Below, one piece after another: positions 8,285-13,830 of a DNA stretch of 13,830 nt. The stretch covers positions 1 through 13,830 of the forward strand of contig CAYZBG010000104.1 in assembly GCA_964476565.1 (NCBI GenBank), read 5' to 3'. A program made the position numbers and the translations under genes. The notes under the pieces are model-generated. The model had not been told where the DNA came from. It ran no database searches and saw nothing but the letters and a program-made list of their open reading frames with translations. This DNA comes from CAMAXB01 sp964476565 (GTDB taxonomy: Bacteria; Verrucomicrobiota; Verrucomicrobiia; Opitutales; Opitutaceae). The stretch's first letter is position 1, and each line of letters begins with the position of its first letter.

Positions 8285-10348
8285 ATGCATCTCCGTTGGT
8301 TGCTCTGTTTCTTCGCCCTCGCCTCCGGCGCGGTGGCCCGGTCGCCGGTGCTCGAGCATGCGGCGCGGCTGACCGCCGACGCGGCGACGCCGGTCGCCTG
8401 GCGGATCGATGCGTCAATGGGACACCCGGAGGCCTTCCGTCTCGAGGCTGGTACGCAGGGCGGAACGGTCGTCGTCGCCGGCGGCGACCCCGGGGTGCTC
8501 TACGGCGTGCAGCGGGCGGTGTCCGATCATCCGGTGGTCGAGGCGGACGGCATCCCTGACTTCGCCGTGCGCGGGGCCGTGCTGATGATGCTGAGTCCAA
8601 GTTGGAACTACCAATCGGACCTCAGCCCCGAGGTGTATCCGTGGTTCTTCGACCGGACGTTGATGGCGCGGTATCTCGACACCCTGCTCGAGGCGCGGCT
8701 CAACACGCTCATCCTCTGGTCGGGTCATCTTTTTCCCCACATTCTCGAGCTGCCGGAGTATCCCGACGCGACCCAGTTCAGCCGTGAGCACATTCGCCGC
8801 AACCAGGAGCAGTTCCGTTGGCTCGCGCAGGAGGCGGAGAAACGAAACATCACGATCCTCACCCATTTCTACAACATCCACATCAGTGAGCATCAGGCGA
8901 AAGCCCTCGGGCGCACCGGGCCCGAGTCGGCGCGGTACACCGTGCCCGATGCCTGGGTGAGCGACTACTACCGCACGATCCTGCGCCGCTACTTCGAGGC
9001 GTTTCCCAACGTCGGCCTCTACATCTGTCCCGGGGAGTCGCTCGACCTGGCGCACCAGGTGCCATGGTTTCGTGACGTGGTTTTCCGCACCGCGCGCGAG
9101 AGCGGGAAGAATCCGCGCCTGGTGATGCGCGACTGGACGATGGCCGACGATTTCCGCGCCGCGCTGCCGACGATGTATCCGAACCTCTGGTCCGAGCTGA
9201 AGCACAACGACGAGACCATCACGAGTCCGTGGCCGGATGTACGCCACCGTCAGTGGGCAGGGGTGCTGGCGGGTCACGTGGTCAACCTGCACGATCCGGC
9301 GGACGCGGTGCCGTATCGCGTCGGCAGTCCGCGCCTGCTCGGCGAAATGGTGCAACGGTGGCGGGAGGAGGGTATCTTTACCGGCGCGTGGTTCTATCCG
9401 CCGCAGGCGTGGGTCTGGCCCGGCACGCTCGATCTGAACGCCGAAGGGGGCAACGCCGGCCTCGTGGCGTTCGAGCGGGATCCGCTTTGGCAAGAGCTGC
9501 TGGGGCGTTTCCTGTGGCGGGCGCCTCGCGACCTGGCGGTGGAGGTCGACTGGTCGGCAGATCGTCTCGGCCGTCAGGTGGGAGATGCCGAGGCCGGGCG
9601 CCTGCTCGCCCGCTGGTATGACCTGACGGGACCGATTTTGCCCGGTCTGCAGAACGTCACCGCCATCCGCTTCGGGAATTTTTTCCCGGTGTCGATTGGC
9701 TGGGTGCAGGCGCAGGTGGACGACATTCTCAGCTATCGTACCCAGGTGGAGGATCCGCCGATCGCGGGGCCGACGGGGCTCACGCGTCAACGGTTCTACA
9801 GCCGTCCGGTCGATGCGTTTACGCTTTCCCGCTATGTGGCCACGCATGGCGGCACGATCGATGCCGAGCGCCGCAGCCTGCCGGTCGCGCAACTCGCCGC
9901 GATGCTCGCGCGGGGCGAGGAGCCGCCTTCGCACCTGGCGCGCGCGGACCGGCTGCTCGACACGTATCATGCCATGGCGGTCGAGGCGCGTTCGCTGGCC
10001 GAGGCCGCGGCCGAGCGTCCGGTCAACGATGCGGCAGAGGTGCGGCGCTACGTTTCCGACGCCGAGTGCCTGATACTCACGGTGGAGTTCTACCGCCACA
10101 AGGTGCGCGCCGCCCTCGCGAAGCGCCTCTTCGAGCTGACCGGGGAGCGCCGTCATGCCGAGGCCTTGCGTGCGCACGTGGAGGCGTCGGTGCCGGCCTA
10201 TGAACGCCTGATGGCGACCGCGCAACGCCACTACCGTGCCGGCTCATCCATGTGGGATGCGAAGCCGTGGGAACGCTGCCTCGCGGAGAAAGTCATCCCC
10301 GACCGCGATGCCCAGCTCGCGTGGCTGGCGGCGCGGAGCGCACCGTGA
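8285..10348 (+). CDS. Secreted putative glycoside hydrolase with alpha-glucuronidase-like (GH67/GH20-type) layout
   Basis: This 687-residue protein has a signal peptide (about 1-18). A small N-terminal domain (about 22-95, with VVVAGGDPGVLYGVQRAV) resembles the N-domain that precedes the barrel in GH20 and GH67 enzymes. A probable TIM barrel follows (about 97-420), then a mainly helical C-terminal region (about 480-687). Barrel motifs include LNTLILWSGHLFPH, ITILTHFYNIHIS, GLYICPGESLD (with Glu251) and WSELKHNDE. Glu251, on a strand end in the barrel, is a candidate catalytic acid; I cannot name the second residue. I do not recognise an established family with confidence, and substrate is unknown; a uronic-acid substrate is only a guess from the layout. 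It sits between GH95 and two Sde182-like genes. Arginine codons include noticeably more CGG than in the upstream GH2 gene. The ATG at 8285 opens straight into the signal peptide. Confidence 0.7.
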   Translation: MHLRWLLCFFALASGAVARSPVLEHAARLTADAATPVAWRIDASMGHPEAFRLEAGTQGGTVVVAGGDPGVLYGVQRAVSDHPVVEADGIPDFAVRGAVLMMLSPSWNYQSDLSPEVYPWFFDRTLMARYLDTLLEARLNTLILWSGHLFPHILELPEYPDATQFSREHIRRNQEQFRWLAQEAEKRNITILTHFYNIHISEHQAKALGRTGPESARYTVPDAWVSDYYRTILRRYFEAFPNVGLYICPGESLDLAHQVPWFRDVVFRTARESGKNPRLVMRDWTMADDFRAALPTMYPNLWSELKHNDETITSPWPDVRHRQWAGVLAGHVVNLHDPADAVPYRVGSPRLLGEMVQRWREEGIFTGAWFYPPQAWVWPGTLDLNAEGGNAGLVAFERDPLWQELLGRFLWRAPRDLAVEVDWSADRLGRQVGDAEAGRLLARWYDLTGPILPGLQNVTAIRFGNFFPVSIGWVQAQVDDILSYRTQVEDPPIAGPTGLTRQRFYSRPVDAFTLSRYVATHGGTIDAERRSLPVAQLAAMLARGEEPPSHLARADRLLDTYHAMAVEARSLAEAAAERPVNDAAEVRRYVSDAECLILTVEFYRHKVRAALAKRLFELTGERRHAEALRAHVEASVPAYERLMATAQRHYRAGSSMWDAKPWERCLAEKVIPDRDAQLAWLAARSAP

Positions 10349-10392
10349 CGCACGCCCCGGTCCCGACCCGCCGTATCAATCCTGTTTGCCCC

Positions 10393-11685
10393 ATGAAACT
10401 TGCGACCCTGGTAGGCCTGCTGATTCTCGTCCTCGCTTCGGCGCTGGCTGCGCCGGAACGACCGCGGGTGCTCGTGTCGACCGACATCGGCGGGACGGAC
10501 CCGGACGACTTTCAGTCGCTGGTTCATCTGTTGCTTTACGCGGACGTGCTCGATCTCGAGGGCCTGGTGTCGTCGCCGTTCGGGCCCGGTCGCAAGGAGC
10601 ACATCCTCGAGGTCATCGCCGCGTACGAGCGTGATTTTTCCCGGCTGCTGCAGCATTCGGATCGCTACCCGACTCCGGAGGCGCTGCGGGCCCTGACCAA
10701 GCAGGGCGAGACCGAGGTGGCGCCCTATGCGGGAGTCCGGCGGTCGACGGAAGGATCGGAGTGGATCGTGCGATGCGCGCGCCGGCCGGATCCACGTCCC
10801 TTGCACGTGCTAGTCTGGGGCGGCATCGAGGACCTCGCCCAGGCCCTGCACGACGCACCCGACATCCGGCCGAAGTTGCGCGTGTATTTCATTGGCGGGC
10901 CAAACAAGAAGTGGAGCCCCGACGCCTATCACTACGTCGCCACGCACCATCCCGACCTCTGGATCATCGAATCCAACGCGACCTACCGCGGTTGGTTCAC
11001 TGGGGGAAACCAGGACGGTGAGTGGGGCAACGCCGCGTTTGTGCAGCGCCACGTCGCGGGTCGCGGTGCACTCGGCGACTATTTCGCCCATCAGCTTGAG
11101 GGCGTGATCAAGATGGGCGATACGCCGAGCGTGGCCTGGCTGCTGCGGGGCGATCCGGCGCAGCCCTTTCAACCCGGGTGGGGTGGACGGTACGTGCGCG
11201 CGTGGACGCGCCCGTATGTGCGTTTTGACCGGATCACCACGGCGGAAGACCGCATGGAGCACTTCGGGATCCTGGAACTTGTCCTTCCGCTTGGCGCCGG
11301 GGCGCCGTCCGAACCCGTGGCGCACGTGATGATCGAGAACCAGGCGCTGGTCGGTCACGTCGATGGCGAGGGTGCTGTGCGGTTTCGTTTCTCGCCAAAG
11401 GATGCCAAGACCTACCGTTATACGCTGCGCAGCAACGCTCCGGCGCTCGACGGCCTCACCGGCGCGATCACGGCGGTGTCGCCTTCGCCCGACCTAGCCC
11501 TCCAGCCCGATCCGGCGCGGCCGCAGTGGTGGACGGATGATCCCTCGCCGGAGCTGGCGGAGGGCGTCCATCACGGCGCCCGCACCGTGAGCCGGTGGCG
11601 CGAGGCTTTCTTGCGCGATTTCGCCGGACGCTTCGACCGCTGCCGGCCCGCCGGCGGCACACCCTCTTCCTCCGCCCCACTATGA
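10393..11685 (+). CDS. Secreted Sde182-like nucleoside-hydrolase-fold protein (DUF1593) with DUF5060-like insert
   Basis: This 430-residue protein has a signal peptide (about 1-19) and then a nucleoside-hydrolase-like domain of the DUF1593 / Sde182 family (about 22-275). Its metal-site-like motif STDIGGTDPDD carries Asp31, Asp36, Asp38 and Asp39; LEGLVSSP and MGDTPSVAWL are further family signatures. Residues about 285-370 form an Ig-like segment (VRFRFSPKDAKTYRYTLRSN, then LDGLTG) that resembles DUF5060. The nucleoside-hydrolase-like part resumes at about 379 (WWTDD) and ends with a Trp/Arg-rich helix. Sde182 of Saccharophagus is described as cellulose-binding, and activity in this family is unclear; binding or hydrolysis of a glycan is inference. 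The ATG at 10393 fits the signal peptide. An in-frame GTG at 10345 overlaps the previous stop (GTGA) and would add 16 residues. The stop overlaps the next ATG. Confidence 0.82.
   Translation: MKLATLVGLLILVLASALAAPERPRVLVSTDIGGTDPDDFQSLVHLLLYADVLDLEGLVSSPFGPGRKEHILEVIAAYERDFSRLLQHSDRYPTPEALRALTKQGETEVAPYAGVRRSTEGSEWIVRCARRPDPRPLHVLVWGGIEDLAQALHDAPDIRPKLRVYFIGGPNKKWSPDAYHYVATHHPDLWIIESNATYRGWFTGGNQDGEWGNAAFVQRHVAGRGALGDYFAHQLEGVIKMGDTPSVAWLLRGDPAQPFQPGWGGRYVRAWTRPYVRFDRITTAEDRMEHFGILELVLPLGAGAPSEPVAHVMIENQALVGHVDGEGAVRFRFSPKDAKTYRYTLRSNAPALDGLTGAITAVSPSPDLALQPDPARPQWWTDDPSPELAEGVHHGARTVSRWREAFLRDFAGRFDRCRPAGGTPSSSAPL
11662..11681 (+). promoter_or_regulatory. Pyrimidine-rich stretch before an ATGA-overlap start
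   Basis: The 3' end of the first Sde182-like gene encodes the low-complexity tail TPSSSAPL, written as a C/T-rich run that ends directly before the ATG at 11682. No SD core is present. The start overlaps the upstream stop as ATGA (11682-11685), so translation of the second gene is probably coupled to the first. The signal peptide beginning at this ATG confirms the start despite the missing SD. Confidence 0.4.
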
Positions 11686-13100
11686 ACGTCCTTCGCCTCC
11701 TCCTGCCCGTCATGATCCTCGCCCTTCCCCTCGCCGGAGCGGAGCGTGCGCGGGTCGTCGTGCTCACCGATATCGAGAACGAGCCGGACGACGCGATGTC
11801 GCTGGTCAGGTTGCTCACCTATGCCAATCACGTCGACATTGAGGGCCTGGTGGCGACGACGTCGATTCATCAGCGCAACCGCGTCGCACCGGAGCGCATC
11901 CGCCGCATCGTGGCGGCCTACGGCAAGGTGCGGGACAACCTCGAGGTGCACGAAGCCGGCTTCCCCACCGCGGAGGCCCTGCTGGCGCGAGTGAGCGAAG
12001 GCCTGCCGGTGTACGGCCGCGACGGCGTCGGTGAGGGTCGTGATTCATCCGGCTCGGAGGCGCTCATCGCGGCGCTGGATCGGGACGATCCCCGGCCGTT
12101 GTGGGTGACGGTGTGGGGCGGGCCGAACGTCCTGGCACAGGCGTTGTGGAAAATTCGCGCCACGCGTTCCCCGGAAGCGCAGGCGCGCGCGGTGGCGAAG
12201 CTGCGCGTCTATGCCATCTCGGATCAGGACGACACCGGCCCCTGGCTGCGCCGGGAGTTTCCGGAGCTGTTCTACGTGGTGAGCCCGGGCTTCAACGATG
12301 GCGGAGCCTACCATCACGCGACCTGGAGCGGCATCAGCGGTGACACCTTCCATGGGCGCTTCGGCGGCGCGGACTACAGTCTGGTGACCAACGAGTGGCT
12401 CGACCGTCACATCCGCCGGAAGGGTCCGCTCGGGGCGGAGTATCCGCATTGGGAATTTCTCATGGAGGGCGACACGCCGTCGTTCCTCAACCTGATCCAA
12501 AACGGACTGAGTTCGCCCGAGCATCCGCACTGGGGTGGCTGGGGCGGCCGTTACGAGCGCTACGTCCCGCGTCCGCAGAAGTGGCACCTTCAGCCCGAGA
12601 CGCGTCCGATCTGGACCGACGCACAGGACGAAGTACTGGGTCACGACGGCCACTGGCACACGACGAACCACGCCACGATCTGGCGCTGGCGCGCCGCGTA
12701 TCAGAACGACTTTGCCGCCCGCATGGATTGGACGGTGAAGCCCTATGCCGAGGCCAACCACCCGCCGGTGCCCCGCCTGGCCCACCCGGCGCGTTTGACC
12801 GCCCAGCCCGGCCAGCGGGTCGACCTCGACGCCCGCGGCACGGCGGATCCCGATGGTGACGCCCTGTCGTATTCGTGGTTCTATTACAACGAGGCCGGCA
12901 CCTTTCCGCTGTCGAGTGCGCGCTCCGGCCAGCCGCTGGAGATCCGCAACCACGACCAGCCGCAGGCCTGGTTTGTCGTTCCGACCACCCGGGTGATGCC
13001 CCCTGGCCTAGGCGAAATGCACGTCATCCTCGCCGTCACCGATCACGGCACGCCGCGCCTAACACGCTATCAGCGCGTCATCATCGACGTGGTGCCGTGA
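11682..13100 (+). CDS. Secreted Sde182-like protein: nucleoside-hydrolase-like domain plus Sde182 C-terminal domain
   Basis: This 472-residue protein has a signal peptide (about 1-19), a DUF1593 nucleoside-hydrolase-like domain (about 22-355) and a C-terminal beta domain (about 362-472). The N-terminal motif is LTDIENEPDDA with Asp30, Asp36 and Asp37; LVATTSIHQRN, VTVWGGPNVLAQAL and MEGDTPSFLNL follow the family pattern. The C-terminal part opens with NHPPVPRL and contains ADPDGDALSYSWFYY, a PKD-like stretch typical of the Sde182 C-terminal domain. It is the standard architecture for the family, unlike its upstream neighbour, which lacks this C-terminal domain and carries a DUF5060-like insert. 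The two are diverged paralogues, not a recent duplication. Role: an exported glycan-binding or glycan-active protein (inference); nucleoside salvage is unlikely for an exported protein with this tail. Last gene of the co-oriented block; no clear terminator follows. Confidence 0.88.
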   Translation: MNVLRLLLPVMILALPLAGAERARVVVLTDIENEPDDAMSLVRLLTYANHVDIEGLVATTSIHQRNRVAPERIRRIVAAYGKVRDNLEVHEAGFPTAEALLARVSEGLPVYGRDGVGEGRDSSGSEALIAALDRDDPRPLWVTVWGGPNVLAQALWKIRATRSPEAQARAVAKLRVYAISDQDDTGPWLRREFPELFYVVSPGFNDGGAYHHATWSGISGDTFHGRFGGADYSLVTNEWLDRHIRRKGPLGAEYPHWEFLMEGDTPSFLNLIQNGLSSPEHPHWGGWGGRYERYVPRPQKWHLQPETRPIWTDAQDEVLGHDGHWHTTNHATIWRWRAAYQNDFAARMDWTVKPYAEANHPPVPRLAHPARLTAQPGQRVDLDARGTADPDGDALSYSWFYYNEAGTFPLSSARSGQPLEIRNHDQPQAWFVVPTTRVMPPGLGEMHVILAVTDHGTPRLTRYQRVIIDVVP

Positions 13101-13118
13101 ACGGAGCGGGGGCCGGCT

Positions 13119-13568
13119 TCAGGCGTCCGGGATCACCGGTTCGACCAGCCGGGCCAGCTGGTCGAAGGATTCCTGCCAGCCGAGGTGGCACATCTCGGGC
13201 GGGATGGCGGAGGGAATGCCCTCCTGGGTGATGCTCACGTCGGTGCCGACCAGCACCTTCCGCAGCACGACGGTGGCGGTCATCACGCCGGGCAACGCCG
13301 GGTCGTCGAATTTGTCCGTGTAGCGGATCCGCTCATGGGGCACCAACTCGAGGTACTCGCCGCCGAAGGCATGGCTCTTGCCGGTGCCGAAGTTGGTGAA
13401 CGACATGCGGAAGGTACCGCCCACCCGGAGATCGAGGTGGTGGACCTTGCCGAGGAAGCCATAGGGCGGCAGCCAGCGGGCCATGGCCTCGGCCTCGGTG
13501 AAGGCGCGATAGACTTTTTCGGGGGACGAACGCAGGACGCGATGCAGGTGGACGGTATGGGTGGACAT
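13119..13568 (-). CDS. SRPBCC / AHSA1 (Aha1-like) family protein
   Basis: This 149-residue cytoplasmic protein has no signal peptide. It fits the START-like AHSA1 family: HLHRVLRSSPEKVYRAFTEA at the N-terminus, ARWLPPYGF, then GGTFRMSF and GGEYLELVPHERIRYTDKF, ending with the helix WQESFDQLARLVEP. These small proteins bind hydrophobic ligands in a helix-grip cavity; the ligand cannot be predicted. It converges on the glycosidase block with an 18-bp gap and shows no functional link to it. The start is the ATG read from 13568; the leader on this strand is tccctcctcccc, pyrimidine-rich and without SD. Length is normal for the family. It is probably outside the polysaccharide locus. Confidence 0.9.
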   Translation of the reverse strand: MSTHTVHLHRVLRSSPEKVYRAFTEAEAMARWLPPYGFLGKVHHLDLRVGGTFRMSFTNFGTGKSHAFGGEYLELVPHERIRYTDKFDDPALPGVMTATVVLRKVLVGTDVSITQEGIPSAIPPEMCHLGWQESFDQLARLVEPVIPDA

Positions 13569-13769
13569 GGGGAGGAGGGATTACGGTGAGGGTTCGGTTT
13601 TTATGCCTACGACGATCCACCGGACGAGCAACGGACACCTTGTGTTCCACTTCGGTGACGGGTTGCGGTGATCCTTGGTAACCGGCCGGGAGTGTACGGG
13701 GTCGGGTGGGGCGATGACCAAGCTGCTCCTGGCGTGACCTTTGTCCCGTTCGTCCCTTGTATTCGCATC
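13569..13769. promoter_or_regulatory. Divergent intergenic region with repeated CGGTGA
   Basis: This 201-bp gap lies between two divergent starts (13568 minus, 13770 plus) and should hold both promoters. Three copies of CGGTGA occur on the plus strand at 13584-13589, 13653-13658 and 13666-13671, the last two 13 bp apart. I see no convincing -35/-10 pair in either direction; the A/T-rich patch at 13596-13602 (gtttttat) is the best candidate for a minus-strand -10. No RNA gene or terminator is seen. Confidence 0.3.
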
Positions 13770-13830
13770 ATGAGCACCGTCTTCAGTCCGGCCGAGGAGG
13801 CCCTTTATTACAAGACGGTCGAATCCGTGC
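13770..13830 (+). CDS. 5' end of an unidentified gene, cut by the window edge
   Basis: An ATG at 13770 opens a frame that stays open to the window end: MSTVFSPAEEALYYKTVESV (20 codons). It is divergent from the SRPBCC gene and follows a pyrimidine-rich stretch (cgttcgtcccttgtattc) like the other starts here, which supports it as a real start. There is no signal peptide in the visible part, so the product is probably cytoplasmic. Twenty residues are too few to name a family. Confidence 0.5.
   Translation, partial: MSTVFSPAEEALYYKTVESV

Noticed and set aside
8414..10231. Very long open frame on the minus strand (605 codons) opposite the 687-residue hydrolase
   Set aside because: It is an antisense shadow caused by high GC and the scarcity of stops opposite C/G-ending codons. 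Its translation is Arg/His-rich without domain motifs, while the plus-strand frame has a signal peptide and coherent motifs.
1..13100. All seven plus-strand genes and the SRPBCC gene end in TGA
   Set aside because: This is the normal preference in high-GC genomes and does not suggest recoding.
13333..13650. 105-codon minus-strand frame that extends past the SRPBCC start
   Set aside because: It is in a different frame from the SRPBCC gene and its translation is Pro/Arg-rich without motifs.
13677..13689. Overlapping palindromes GGTAACC and CCGGCCGG
   Set aside because: Short palindromes of this kind are expected often in GC-rich DNA; there is no spacing or repeat pattern to support an operator.
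13730..13745. Sigma-54-like sequence TGGCGTGACCTTTGT before the gene at 13770
   Set aside because: The GG-N10-G spacing fits, but the -24 and -12 elements deviate at three positions, including the second base of the -12 GC, so it is not a reliable promoter call.

Overview
The window is high-GC bacterial DNA without rRNA, tRNA, insertion sequences or CRISPR repeats. It reads as an accessory polysaccharide-degradation locus. High GC, exported GH2/GH43/GH95 and DUF4038-type glycosidases, paired Sde182-like (DUF1593) proteins, TGA stops throughout and pyrimidine-rich leaders instead of Shine-Dalgarno sequences all suggest a free-living Verrucomicrobiota, most likely an Opitutaceae relative. That placement is an inference from gene content and was not tested.

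Layout. Seven plus-strand genes are packed head to tail from base 1 to 13100: (1) the 3' end of a DUF5060/DUF4038/DUF5605-type glycosidase (1-786); (2) a GH43-type five-bladed propeller (789-1769); (3) a 1343-residue GH2 enzyme fused to a BNR/sialidase-like propeller (1807-5838); (4) a GH95 alpha-L-fucosidase/alpha-L-galactosidase (5861-8179); (5) a 687-residue protein with an alpha-glucuronidase-like layout and no firm family (8285-10348); (6) and (7) two Sde182-like nucleoside-hydrolase-fold proteins that overlap by 4 bp (10393-11685 and 11682-13100). All six complete genes begin with a signal peptide. A small SRPBCC/AHSA1 gene converges on the block from the minus strand (13119-13568). A divergent gene starts at 13770 and is cut by the window edge.

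How they may work together. Spacing (two 4-bp or near-4-bp junctions, no gap above 105 bp) suggests one transcription unit for a secreted set of mainly exo-acting glycosidases that strip side chains from a branched polysaccharide: galactose or galacturonate-like (GH2), L-fucose or L-galactose (GH95), arabinose-like (GH43), possibly a uronic or keto-acid (sialidase-like module; glucuronidase-like protein). The combination of GH95, GH2, GH43, a GH33-like fold and a DUF4038-type enzyme recalls the rhamnogalacturonan-II toolkit of gut Bacteroides, but this is a family-level analogy only. Transporters, regulators and backbone-cutting enzymes are not in view.

Main points of interest: the GH2-sialidase-like fusion, whose second module lacks the usual sialidase FRIP motif; a DUF5060-like domain embedded in the first Sde182-like protein; the unassigned 687-residue hydrolase; a 9-codon frame that bridges genes 3 and 4 with ATGA overlaps at both ends; and uniformly pyrimidine-rich, non-SD leaders.
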